A stretch of DNA of 64,000 nucleotides from Halobaculum sp. MBLA0143 (GTDB lineage: Archaea > Halobacteriota > Halobacteria > Halobacteriales > Haloferacaceae): contig NZ_JBGKAC010000001.1 in the NCBI RefSeq assembly GCF_041361465.1, forward strand, positions 868,001 through 932,000, read 5' to 3'. The notes beneath the pieces are model-generated. The model was not told where the DNA came from. It searched no databases and worked only from the letters and a program-made list of their open reading frames with translations. Positions 17,698 to 25,784 of this stretch are shown in pieces (the first letter of the stretch is position 1; every line of letters starts with the position of its first letter). A program made the position numbers and the translations under genes.

Positions 17698-19227
17698 TCA
17701 GACACGGTCGTCCACCTCCTCGGTCAGTCGGGCGGCGGCGGCCGCGAGCGCGTCTCGGCGGTCGGCGACGGCCGTCTCGTCGGCCTCGACCTCCGCGCGG
17801 GCCGTCGTCACTTCCTCCGTGGTCGCCGTCGGCGCCGGGCCGCCGGCGGAGTCGCGCTCGGCCACGCTCGTCGCCGGCGCCAACACGGCCGCCAACCGGT
17901 CGCGGGCGACGTACGCCTCCACCGCTTCGCCGGTCGACGCCCGGACGGCGGCGTCGACGGCGTCGACGGCCGCCTCTGGGTCGTCGTCGTCCAACGCGGC
18001 CTCGGCGTCTTCGGCCGCGGCCGCGACCGCCTCGTGGGCCGTCCGGAAGGGGAGCCCGGCCCGTGCGAGCGCGTCCGCGACGCCGGTCGCCGCGGAGAAC
18101 CCCTCGCCGGCCGCGGCCGTCAGCGCCGACTCGTTCCAGTCGGCCGTGGCGACGGCGCCGGCGGCCACCTCCGTCGCCTCCGTCACCGCGTCGACCGTCT
18201 CCCAGGCGTGGGGGGTCGCGCGCTGTAGGTCGCGGTTGTACGCCCGCGGCAGCCCCTTCAGCGTGGTCAGGAGTCCGTTCAGCCCCGCGGCGGCGTCCCC
18301 GGCGGTCGCCCGCACCAGCTCCAACGTGTCCGGGTTCACCTTCTGGGGCATGATCGAGGAGGTGGAAGCGTAGTCGTCGGCGGGCGTCAGGAACCCACGG
18401 TTGGCGAACAGGAGCGTGTCCTCCGCGAGTCCGGACAGGGTCGTCGCGTGGGTCGCCAGCGCCGTCGTCGCCTCCACGAGGAAGTCACGTCCGGCCGCGG
18501 CGTCGGCAGCGTTGCGGACGACGCCGTCGAACCCGAGCAGCCCGGCCGTCCGCTCGCGGTCGATCTCGAACGGCGTGCCCGCGAACGCCGCCGCCCCCAG
18601 CGGCGACCGGTTCGTCCGGTCGAACGCCGCCAACAGCCGCGCAGTGTCGCGCCCCACGGCCGCCTCGTACGACAGCGCCCAGTGGGCCACCGTCGTCGGC
18701 TGTGCGGGCTGGAGGTGGGTGTAGCCGGGCATCACCGTCTCCGTGTTGTCGGCGGCGACCGCCGTCAGCGCCGTCCGCAGGCCGACGGTCGCCGCCGCAG
18801 CCGCGAGCAGATCCTCGCGCAGCCGGTGCCGGATACACGCCGCCACCTCGTCGTTGCGTGAACGGGCGGTGTGCATGCGGCCGCCGTCCGGGCCGACACG
18901 GTCGACGACCGCCGACTCGATCGCCTCGTGGACGTCCTCGCCGTCCGGCAGCGCGTCGTGGCCGGCCGCCTCCACGTCGTCCAGCGCCGCCAGGATCTCG
19001 CTCGCGACGCCGTCGTCGACGATCCTCTGTTCGGCCAGCATCACGACGTGGGCGCGGTCGACGGCCAAGTCCGCCGCGAAGATGCGTTCGTCGGCCGCGA
19101 GACTGGAGAGGAACGACCGCGCCGGACCGCCGCGGAACCGCTCCCCGCGGACGACCGTCCCGGACTCCGTTCCGTCGTCGGTGTCGCCCGCCTGGCCGCC
19201 GTGGCCGTCGGTCTCGCGGTCAGTCAC
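17698..19227 (-). CDS. argH: Argininosuccinate lyase
   Basis: A 509-aa enzyme of the fumarase/aspartase superfamily that splits argininosuccinate to arginine and fumarate, the last step of the pathway. The superfamily signature is SSIMPQKVNPDTLE, and the substrate blocks HTARSRNDEVA, GYTHLQPAQPTTVAHW and PLGAAAFAGTPFEIDR are intact. The C-terminal ~60 residues are Ala/Glu/Thr-rich and less conserved. The GTG start is three bases after the argG stop. The fumarate produced would feed the fumarase encoded at 28.5 kb. Confidence 0.94.
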   Translation of the reverse strand: MTDRETDGHGGQAGDTDDGTESGTVVRGERFRGGPARSFLSSLAADERIFAADLAVDRAHVVMLAEQRIVDDGVASEILAALDDVEAAGHDALPDGEDVHEAIESAVVDRVGPDGGRMHTARSRNDEVAACIRHRLREDLLAAAAATVGLRTALTAVAADNTETVMPGYTHLQPAQPTTVAHWALSYEAAVGRDTARLLAAFDRTNRSPLGAAAFAGTPFEIDRERTAGLLGFDGVVRNAADAAAGRDFLVEATTALATHATTLSGLAEDTLLFANRGFLTPADDYASTSSIMPQKVNPDTLELVRATAGDAAAGLNGLLTTLKGLPRAYNRDLQRATPHAWETVDAVTEATEVAAGAVATADWNESALTAAAGEGFSAATGVADALARAGLPFRTAHEAVAAAAEDAEAALDDDDPEAAVDAVDAAVRASTGEAVEAYVARDRLAAVLAPATSVAERDSAGGPAPTATTEEVTTARAEVEADETAVADRRDALAAAAARLTEEVDDRV

Positions 19228-19230
19228 GGC

Positions 19231-20415
19231 TCACTCCCCGTCGTCGGCACCGCCCGACAGGCGGCTCTGGAAGCCGTGGTACTTCGCGACGCCTGTCGCG
19301 TCCGCCTGTTCGATGTCGCCGACGGCGGCCGTGTCGAACGACGCCGCCTCCGCGGAGTAGGTGGCGTGTGGCGACTCCCGGCCGACGACCCGCGCCTGGC
19401 CGCCCTCGAACCGGACGGTGACGGCTCCCGTGACACGCTCGTTCGTCTCCGCGAGGAAGCCGTCCAGCGCGCTCACGAGCGGCGCGTCGATCAGCCCCTC
19501 GTAGGCCTTCTGTGCCCACTGTTGGCTGACGTGCTGGGTGAACTGACGCTCCGCCTGGGTGTGGACGAGCCCGGCGAGCCCCTCGTGGGCCGCGAGCAGG
19601 GTCGTCGCAGCCGGGTGTTCGTAGTTCTCGCGCACCTTCAGCCCGAGCATCCGGTCTTCCATCAGGTCCGTGCGGCCGACGCCGTAGCGACCGGCGAGTT
19701 CGTTCAACGCCTCGATCAGTGCGACCGGTTCCATCTCCTCCCCGTTCAGCGCGACGGGGTAGCCGGACTCGAACGCGATCTCCACCTCGGCGGTCTCGGC
19801 CGTCGGGTCGTCCGTCCACTCGTAGATCTCCGTCGTCGGGACGTGATCCGGTTGTTCTAGGTCGCCCCCCTCGACGGACCGCGACCAGAGGTTGGTGTCG
19901 ATGGACCAGGTGCCGCCGTCACCCCCCTCTACCGGGAGGTCGCGCTCGGCGGCGTACTCCATCTCCCACTCGCGGGTGAGCCCCAGTTCGCGGACGGGGG
20001 CGATCACGTCCAGGTCACCGGCGCGCCACACCGTCTCGAACCGGAGCTGGTCGTTCCCCTTCCCGGTGCAGCCGTGTGCGAGCGCGTCACAGTCGTGGTC
20101 CTGCGCGACCCCGAGGATCTCCTCGGCGATCACCGGGCGCGCGAGCGCCGTCCCGAGGGGGTACCCCTGGTACGTCGCCTCCGCGCGCACGGCGTCCAGA
20201 CACAGCTCGGCGAACTCGGCTCGCGCGTCCACGACGTAGTGCTCCAGGTCCAACGCCTCGGCGGTCGCCTCCGCCTCGGCGAACTCCGCCTCGGGCTGAC
20301 CGACGTCCACCGTGACGCCGACCACCTCGTCGTAGCCGTACTCCTCTTTCAGCAGCGGAACACAGACGGTCGTGTCCAGTCCGCCACTGAACGCGAGCGC
20401 GACGCGAGCTGTCAT
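19231..20415 (-). CDS. argG: Argininosuccinate synthase
   Basis: A 394-aa enzyme that condenses citrulline and aspartate using ATP. The P-loop-like PP motif ALAFSGGLDTTVCV (residues ~5-18) identifies an adenylate-forming N-type ATP pyrophosphatase. AHGCTGKGNDQLRFE and WSIDTNLWSRSVEGGDLE are ArgG-specific. The ATG at 20415 puts MTARVALAFSGG at the N-terminus; the longer frame adds a Cys-rich leader that is not conserved in the family. It is first in the argG-argH unit and has its own promoter. Confidence 0.95.
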   Translation of the reverse strand: MTARVALAFSGGLDTTVCVPLLKEEYGYDEVVGVTVDVGQPEAEFAEAEATAEALDLEHYVVDARAEFAELCLDAVRAEATYQGYPLGTALARPVIAEEILGVAQDHDCDALAHGCTGKGNDQLRFETVWRAGDLDVIAPVRELGLTREWEMEYAAERDLPVEGGDGGTWSIDTNLWSRSVEGGDLEQPDHVPTTEIYEWTDDPTAETAEVEIAFESGYPVALNGEEMEPVALIEALNELAGRYGVGRTDLMEDRMLGLKVRENYEHPAATTLLAAHEGLAGLVHTQAERQFTQHVSQQWAQKAYEGLIDAPLVSALDGFLAETNERVTGAVTVRFEGGQARVVGRESPHATYSAEAASFDTAAVGDIEQADATGVAKYHGFQSRLSGGADDGE

Positions 20416-20440
20416 CGTACACAGACAACGACGACACGGG

Positions 20441-20459
20441 CATAAATTTGACGTTGTCA
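20441..20459 (-). promoter_or_regulatory. argG TATA box with adjoining TGAC-GTT-GTCA palindrome
   Basis: On the minus strand CAAATTTATG (20441-20450) is centred about 30 bases before the argG ATG. Immediately upstream, in the position of the BRE, is the inverted repeat TGACAACGTCA (20449-20459). A protein bound there would compete with TFB, so it is a plausible arginine-responsive operator. This is inferred from position only. Confidence 0.5.
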
Positions 20460-20671
20460 CTTCAGCAAAATAATCGGAGAGCGGACGCTACGCGGCCGAA
20501 GGGTGGGGCGACGACGGGGAGAGAGGGTAGTGTCGGGCCTAACGGCCCGGTCGCGGTCGCACGGCTCGCGGGAGCGGCGAGAACGGAGTGGCGGAGCGAG
20601 CCGTCATCTCGAACAGACGTAGCAGGCGGGGGTACATAAATCGTTTCGCCGTGGCGAAGTTCGCCGGGCGA

Positions 20672-21280
20672 CTACCACCGGTCGAGCCGCTCCAGCACCG
20701 TCTCTAGCTCCGCGGTCCACTGGGCGTCCGACGGGAACGACCGGAACCAGTCTGCGGTCTCGACGGTCTCGTCGGCGACGCCCAGTTCCGCATCCGGGGG
20801 AATCTCCGTCCGTTCTGGGCGCGCCGTCCAAGTGACGACAGTGAACGACAGCGTCTCGTCGTCACAGCGGTGGACGGACTCGGTCAGGAGGTGCGGGCGC
20901 TCCGGCACCACCGGCACCCCCGTCTCCTCGCACACCTCGCGGACGAGCGCGTCGGCCAAGTCCTCGCCCGGCTGGACTGTCCCGCCGGGAGCGTGCCAGG
21001 CGTCGTGGTCCGCCTCGCGGACGAGCAACACCCGGCCGTCGTCGTCCACGACCGCGCCGACGGCGACCCAGCCGCTCTCGAACGCCTCCGCACCCCGAAG
21101 CCGCTCGAACGTCTCCGGGTCGTACGTCGTCTCGTCGCGTCGGACGAGCAGGTCGTCGTACTGCTCGCGGGGATCGGTGACGGTCACGGTGAGGAGATCG
21201 GCGTCGGTTCTCCCGCCCTCGAACGGCTCTCTGCGGTCCTGGTCTTCGTCGTCTTCCGGTGGTTCGTTCTGGTCGCTCAC
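20672..21280 (-). CDS. NUDIX hydrolase
   Basis: A 202-aa protein with a complete Nudix box: [24 protein letters not shown], matching Gx5Ex7REuxEExGu (residues ~118-141). Enzymes of this family hydrolyse nucleoside diphosphates linked to another group; the substrate is not readable. The N-terminal ~30 residues are strongly acidic and disordered ([17 protein letters not shown]). The GTG start overlaps the stop of the frameshifted membrane gene upstream (GTGA), which suggests they were co-translated. Confidence 0.85.
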   Translation of the reverse strand: MSDQNEPPEDDEDQDRREPFEGGRTDADLLTVTVTDPREQYDDLLVRRDETTYDPETFERLRGAEAFESGWVAVGAVVDDDGRVLLVREADHDAWHAPGGTVQPGEDLADALVREVCEETGVPVVPERPHLLTESVHRCDDETLSFTVVTWTARPERTEIPPDAELGVADETVETADWFRSFPSDAQWTAELETVLERLDRW

Positions 21281-21899
21281 TGTACGACGCGAGTGACACG
21301 TAACGCGTCACGACACAAGAAATTCCGGGCCGGTCGGGTCTGTGACCACTCCTCGGAGTAGCCCAGTTCGAACCCCAGAACCGCCACCAGTAGGACGAAC
21401 GTCGAGCCCGTCGTGACGAGGACGAACCGACGGATCGTCACACTGCCGAGTCCAGAGGCGACGGGCGCGACAGAGGTGGTGGAGGGCTCTATTTCGAGCA
21501 AGAGTAGCGCGGCACCCCCGTGCAACAGAGTCGAGTCGATCGGCTGTGCTCGCCCGTTCCGCTCGATCCAGCTCTCGTGGCTGCGCAGTAGGAGAACGCG
21601 GAACTCACTGTCGTCGACTCCGTCCTCGACGACCCCCTGGGCTCGCTCCGAGTCCGAGACGCCGAATTCGCAGTGATCGGCGTCACGACGCACGCGAACA
21701 GGCCACCGAACGACGAGAGAATCGCAGTCGCCACCGCAGCGGAGGAGACGAAGTTGGGTAGTTCGGTCGCTACAGGGTCCACGACCGTGGATTCGCCAGC
21801 GTCGGTCGACCCGACACTGACCACGCTCGGGAAGATTCCGACGATAGCCACGTCGAGTCGTACGTTCCGGAGCGCCCGCCGCAACTGTTCGTCCGACAC
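21277..21899 (-). pseudogene. Membrane protein gene with a one-base frameshift
   Basis: Neither single frame gives a full protein, but joined they do. From a GTG at 21899 the first frame reads RRALRNVRLDVAIVGIF, then a hydrophobic span (SSAAVATAILSSFGGLFACVV). At about 21655-21690 sensible coding passes to the second frame (DSERAQGVVEDGVDDSEF), which continues with two more hydrophobic spans (LHGGAALLLLEI; FVLVTTGSTFVLLVAVLGF) and ends at 21277, overlapping the NUDIX start. The 623-nt span is one base short of 208 codons. The coupled stop and start show the 3' frame was a true gene end. The family is unknown. It is either a pseudogene or a base-calling error. Confidence 0.6.
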
Positions 21900-22041
21900 G
21901 CGACCCTGCTCTCCTTCGGTTCGACTCCCGACTGCGGTCGCGTCGCTGTTGTTCTCCGGACGACTCCCGCTCACGCCCGCACCGACGCCCCACCACCCAC
22001 GGACCACAGTCGCTTTCACGCTCGCACCCCTCCCACCGACG

Positions 22042-22977
22042 ATGAGTACGACCGAGGAGGTGTCCCGGTCGCGGGCGTGGCTGATGGCCGCCCGGCCGCA
22101 GACGCTGCCGGCGGCGGCGGCGCCGGTCGTGGTGGGCGTCGGGCTCGCGGTCGGCAGGGGTGTGTTCCGGCCACTGCCGGCGCTGGCGGCGCTCGTCGGC
22201 GCGGCGCTGATCCAGGTGGGCACCAACTTCGCCAACGACTACTACGACGCGGTGAAGGGGGCAGACACGGACGAGCGGGAGGGGTTCACCCGTGTGACCG
22301 CCGACGGGCTGATCGAGCCCCCCAGCGTGAAACGGGCGATGTGGCTGACGTTCGCGGCCGCAGTCGGTGTCGGGACGTACCTCGTCGCCGTCGGCGGGCT
22401 GCCGATCCTGGTGATCGGCCTGTTGTCAGTCGCCTCTGGAATCGCCTACACCGGCGGTCCCTACCCGTTGGGCTACCACGGGCTGGGTGACCTGTTCGTG
22501 TTCGTCTTCTTCGGGCTCGTCGCCGTCGCCGGCACCTACTACGTCCAGGCGGCGGCGGCGTTGGCGCCCGCCTTCTGGCGGCTCGTGCCGTCGCCGGAGC
22601 TCGTGCCGCTCGCGGCCGTCGTCGCCGGGATTCCGGTCGCGGCCGTCTCGACGAACATCCTCGTCGTCAACAACGTCCGCGACCGGGAGGAGGACGCCAC
22701 CACGGGCAAACGGACGCTGGCGGTACGGTACGGCTACGGCTTCGCCCGCGGGGAGTTCCTGACGCTCCTGGGGGCGGCGTACACCGTTCCGGCCGTGTTC
22801 GCGCTCGCGGGCCAGCCGACCGCGCTGCTCCCGTTCGTGACGCTGCCGTACGCCGCGCTGATCGCCCGGACGGTGGTGACGGAGACGGCGGGCGAGGCGC
22901 TCAACCCCGCGCTGGAGTCGACCGGGAAGCTGTTGGCCGCCTACGCCGCCCTGTTCGCCGTGGGGCTGGCGGTGTGA
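22042..22977 (+). CDS. menA: 1,4-dihydroxy-2-naphthoate polyprenyltransferase
   Basis: A 311-aa UbiA-superfamily integral membrane enzyme with about eight to nine helices. It attaches the polyprenyl chain to dihydroxynaphthoate in menaquinone synthesis. Two Asp-rich metal/pyrophosphate sites are visible: [18 protein letters not shown] (residues ~62-80) and [16 protein letters not shown] (~212-227). The [12 protein letters not shown] and [11 protein letters not shown] contexts are typical of MenA rather than UbiA or heme O synthases. The ATG at 22042 is chosen because the preceding open frame is antisense to the frameshifted gene. The TGA overlaps the menC GTG by four bases. Confidence 0.9.
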   Translation: MSTTEEVSRSRAWLMAARPQTLPAAAAPVVVGVGLAVGRGVFRPLPALAALVGAALIQVGTNFANDYYDAVKGADTDEREGFTRVTADGLIEPPSVKRAMWLTFAAAVGVGTYLVAVGGLPILVIGLLSVASGIAYTGGPYPLGYHGLGDLFVFVFFGLVAVAGTYYVQAAAALAPAFWRLVPSPELVPLAAVVAGIPVAAVSTNILVVNNVRDREEDATTGKRTLAVRYGYGFARGEFLTLLGAAYTVPAVFALAGQPTALLPFVTLPYAALIARTVVTETAGEALNPALESTGKLLAAYAALFAVGLAV

Positions 22978-24104
22978 CCGTGACGCCGACCTGGCGCACG
23001 CGGTCGTTCTCGCTGCCGTTGGCGTCGCCGCTGGGGACCGCGAACGGGGAGATCAGGCGCCGCGAGGGGCTGCTCGTCGGCGTCGACGGCGACTGCGCCG
23101 ACGGCGGCGATTCGGTCGGCGTCGGCGAGGCGACGCCACTCCCCGGGTGGACGGAGTCGCTCGCGGACTGCCGGGCGGCGTTGCAGGCCGCGACGGGGGG
23201 CGACGGCGCTCCCGTCTCGCCGCGTCGGGGCCGACTGCCCGGCCCGGAGACCCCGGCCGCGCGCTTCGCCGTGACGCTCGCGCACCGGGACCGACTGGCC
23301 CGCCGCCGGGGAGTGTCCGTCGCGGCGACGCTGGCGACCGACCCACCGGCGACGGTGCCGGCGAACGCGACCGTCGGTGACGGCGACCGGGAGACGACGG
23401 TCGCGGCCGCCCGCGGGGCGGTCGCGGCGGGGTTCGAGACGCTGAAGCTGAAGATCGGCGCCCGCGACCCGGCGACGGACCGCGAGCGCGTCCGAGCGGT
23501 CGCGGACGCCGTCGGCGAGGCGTCGGGTGCGACCGCCGACCCGGACTCCCCCGGGCCGACGCTGCGGGCGGACGCCAACGGCGCCTGGAACCGCGCGACG
23601 GCCCGCGAGACGCTCTCGGCGTTGGAGGGGGTCGTCGCCTACGTCGAACAGCCGGTGCCGGCGACGGACCTGACGGGGCTGGCGGCGCTGCGGGGGGTCG
23701 GCGCCCCGGTCGCGGCCGACGAGGCGTTGGCGGAACACGGACCGACGGCGGTGCTGACGGCAGACGCGGCCGACGTACTCGTCTGCAAGCCACAGGCGCT
23801 CGGCGGGCTCGAACGGACGCTCGGGGTCGCGCGGACGGCCGCCGTCCGGGGCGTCGACACGGTCGTCACGACGACCGTCGACGGCGCGGTCGCACGGACC
23901 GCGGCGACACACCTCGCGGCCGCGGTCACGGCGACGACCGGGCGGACTCGCGCCCACGGACTGGCCACCGGTGACCTGCTCGCGCGGGACGTACAGACGC
24001 CGGACGGAGAGCCGATTCCGGACCCGGTTCCGGTCTCGGACGGTCGCGTCCCGGTGCCGACGGGACCGGGGCTGGCGGGCGACACGTTCGCGTCGGTGGT
24101 GTGA
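22974..24104 (+). CDS. menC: o-Succinylbenzoate synthase-like enolase-superfamily enzyme
   Basis: A 376-aa enolase-superfamily protein. The KxK catalytic pair is in FETLKLKIGARDP, and the three carboxylate metal ligands are in RADANGAWNRAT (Asp), AYVEQPVPATD (Glu) and PVAADEALAEHG (Asp). The C-terminal lysine is in VLVCKPQALGGLERT. This order is that of MenC/dipeptide epimerase. The coupled position directly after menA (4-base overlap) argues for o-succinylbenzoate synthase of the menaquinone pathway. An N-terminal capping domain of ~115 residues has a halophilic insert. Confidence 0.88.
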   Translation: MTVTPTWRTRSFSLPLASPLGTANGEIRRREGLLVGVDGDCADGGDSVGVGEATPLPGWTESLADCRAALQAATGGDGAPVSPRRGRLPGPETPAARFAVTLAHRDRLARRRGVSVAATLATDPPATVPANATVGDGDRETTVAAARGAVAAGFETLKLKIGARDPATDRERVRAVADAVGEASGATADPDSPGPTLRADANGAWNRATARETLSALEGVVAYVEQPVPATDLTGLAALRGVGAPVAADEALAEHGPTAVLTADAADVLVCKPQALGGLERTLGVARTAAVRGVDTVVTTTVDGAVARTAATHLAAAVTATTGRTRAHGLATGDLLARDVQTPDGEPIPDPVPVSDGRVPVPTGPGLAGDTFASVV

Positions 24105-24107
24105 GGC

Positions 24108-24338
24108 TCACGCCGTCTCGGCGGCCGGGGCCACGGGAGCGACCACGCTCGCGACGACGGCCGCGACCGTGACGGCTACGAGGAGTGACAGGACGACGGG
24201 GGTGGCGGGGACCACGACGGCGCCGACGAACACGGAGAAGGCGACCCGCGAGGCCGGCAGTTCGGTCACCGGGAGCCCGACGACCGGGACCGCGAGGACG
24301 CCGGCACCGGCCGCGGCGAGGAGTCGTTTGGGCTGCAC
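24108..24338 (-). CDS. Small hydrophobic protein
   Basis: A 76-aa protein, almost wholly hydrophobic, with probably two to three transmembrane helices (LLAAAGAGVLAVPVVGLPV, VAFSVFVGAVVVPATPVVLSL, LLVAVTVAAVVASVVAP). A basic residue pair at the start (QPKR) fits an inside N-terminus. It uses a GTG start, lies three bases from the menC stop in convergent orientation, and no motif is recognisable. GC-rich frames easily look hydrophobic, so confidence is moderate. Confidence 0.5.
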   Translation of the reverse strand: MQPKRLLAAAGAGVLAVPVVGLPVTELPASRVAFSVFVGAVVVPATPVVLSLLVAVTVAAVVASVVAPVAPAAETA

Positions 24339-24420
24339 TGTCGACTGCTGTGTGCAGAGACGCGCGCTGCAGATGTCGACGAGACGGGTCGTTCCCGGCG
24401 GGAGAGAAACGGGTGAGGAG

Positions 24421-24609
24421 TCAGTCCTCGTCTTCTTCGTCTTTCATGTCCTGGAGCTTCGAGACGAGGTCGGACGTGGACTCGTCCGTCTCGAAGTTCA
24501 CGTCGCCGTCGTGGTCGTTCTGGTGGACGTCGACGGTCGCCTCGTCGCCCGGACCGTCCTCGGACTGCTGGCGTTCCTGCTCGGACTCGTCGTAGCTTCC
24601 GAAGCCCAT
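24421..24609 (-). CDS. Small acidic DUF5786-like haloarchaeal protein
   Basis: A 62-aa highly acidic cytosolic protein starting MGFGSYDESEQE, followed by a VDVHQNDHDGDVNFETDEST segment and an amphipathic C-terminal helix (DLVSKLQDMKDEEDED). This start and the H-x-N-D-H-x-G pattern are what I remember of the DUF5786 family, conserved and highly expressed in haloarchaea but without a known function. It has its own TATA box, and an ATG at 24609 fits it. Confidence 0.75.
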   Translation of the reverse strand: MGFGSYDESEQERQQSEDGPGDEATVDVHQNDHDGDVNFETDESTSDLVSKLQDMKDEEDED

Positions 24610-24632
24610 GTTCCACGCTGAACGGTCCACGG

Positions 24633-24640
24633 CAATAAAC
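24633..24640 (-). promoter_or_regulatory. TATA box for the DUF5786-like gene
   Basis: GTTTATTG on the minus strand lies about 28 bases before the ATG at 24609, predicting a leaderless transcript. Confidence 0.5.
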
Positions 24641-24694
24641 CCCGGCTCTCGTGGTCGCCAGAGCGTGCGGGCGCCTCACACGGTCGGTCCGGCG

Positions 24695-25633
24695 TCACTC
24701 CAGCAGCCGTTCGACGGCCGCACGGTCGGGGAGCGCCGCCATCGCGCCGCGGGCCGTGGTGGACTCGGCGGCGACGGCGTCGGCGAACCGGAGCGCGTCC
24801 GACAGCGGTCGTCCGTTCCCGAGCGCGTGGACGACGCCCGCGGTGAAGGCGTCGCCCGCGCCGGTGGTGTCGACGACGTCCGCCGGGAACCCCTCGTGGG
24901 CCGTCTCGGCGGGGCCCCACGGTGCCGCCGGGGTCGCGTGGGCGACGGCGCCGTCCGCGCCGCGGGTGACGAGCGCCGTGTGCGGGCCGGCGTCGGCGAC
25001 GCGCGCGGCGACGCCGACGGGGTCGCCGTCGTAGCCGGCCGGCCGGAGGTCCTCGACGGAGGCGACGAGTACGTCTACGTCCGGGAGGACGCGGGAGAGC
25101 GTGTCGGCGTAGTCGAAGGAGGTCCACAGCTGTGGGCGGGCGTTCGGGTCGAGCGACACGGTCGTGTCCGGAGGCGCCCGCTCCAGGAGGTCGAACACGG
25201 CGCTCCGGGCGGGCTCGTGGGCCAGCTCCACGCCGCCGAGGTGGAGCCACTCCGTGGCCGCGAGTCGGTCGTCGCCGACGCGGCCGGGCTGGAGCCGGGT
25301 GGTGGCGGTGCCGTCGAGGTAGAGCACGAATCCACGGTCGCCGTCGTCGTCGGCCGAGACGACGGCCAGTCCCGTTGGGGCGTCCTCGTCCCGTTGTACG
25401 AGGTCGTCGGGAACCCCTTCGTCGGCGAGCGTGCCCGCGAGGAACTCCCCGAGTCCGTCTTCGCCCAGTCGTGTCCAGAACGCCGGCGGGGCCCCGAGCC
25501 TGGCGAGTCCGACCGCCACGTTCGCCGGGGCGCCGCCCGGGCGGCGGTGGAACGTCTCCCGTGCCGCGAGCGACCCCGGTCCGTCCGGGTGCATGTCGAC
25601 GATGGTCTCGCCGACGACGAGTGTCTCCTGCAC
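24695..25633 (-). CDS. PfkB-family carbohydrate kinase
   Basis: A 312-aa ribokinase-family sugar kinase. The N-terminal PfkB signature is PGGAPANVAVGLARLG (residues ~30-45), with substrate-binding glycines. The C-terminal signature DVVDTTGAGDAFTAGVVHALG (~245-265) contains the catalytic Asp and anion hole. The substrate is not certain. The divergent gap gene and family resemblance suggest fructose or 2-keto-3-deoxygluconate phosphorylation feeding glycolysis/semi-phosphorylated Entner-Doudoroff. The GTG at 25633 (reading QETLVVGETIVDMHPD) was chosen; the frame extends upstream but the added residues are unlike the family. Confidence 0.85.
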   Translation of the reverse strand: MQETLVVGETIVDMHPDGPGSLAARETFHRRPGGAPANVAVGLARLGAPPAFWTRLGEDGLGEFLAGTLADEGVPDDLVQRDEDAPTGLAVVSADDDGDRGFVLYLDGTATTRLQPGRVGDDRLAATEWLHLGGVELAHEPARSAVFDLLERAPPDTTVSLDPNARPQLWTSFDYADTLSRVLPDVDVLVASVEDLRPAGYDGDPVGVAARVADAGPHTALVTRGADGAVAHATPAAPWGPAETAHEGFPADVVDTTGAGDAFTAGVVHALGNGRPLSDALRFADAVAAESTTARGAMAALPDRAAVERLLE

Positions 25634-25750
25634 GCTCGGCCGTCCGCGGGCGACCCACTCGAACCCGTCGCTCCGACCGGGAGAGCATTGAAGTTCTCCC
25701 GCCGACGACTGTGGAGACGGTGCAGTCCCCCGTGGCGACGCCGTGGGGAG

Positions 25751-25759
25751 AGATTTAAG
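25751..25759 (+). promoter_or_regulatory. TATA box for gap
   Basis: AGATTTAAG is centred about 30 bases upstream of the gap ATG in the 151-bp region shared with the divergent PfkB kinase gene. Confidence 0.55.
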
Positions 25760-25784
25760 TACACCCGAAGACGACAACTCGAAC

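Noticed and set aside
17507-18373. Plus-strand frame with an AFGASVACV repeat protein
   Set aside because: The repeats come from the non-coding 27-bp array, and the rest is antisense to argH.
20640-20660. TTCGCC-GT-GGCGAA palindrome after the NUDIX gene as a hairpin terminator
   Set aside because: The two-base loop is too tight for a stable hairpin and no T-run follows on the minus strand.
21363-21385. CAGTTCGAACCCCAG, resembling a tRNA T-loop
   Set aside because: It encodes part of the membrane helix of the frameshifted gene on the minus strand, and no cloverleaf can be drawn around it.
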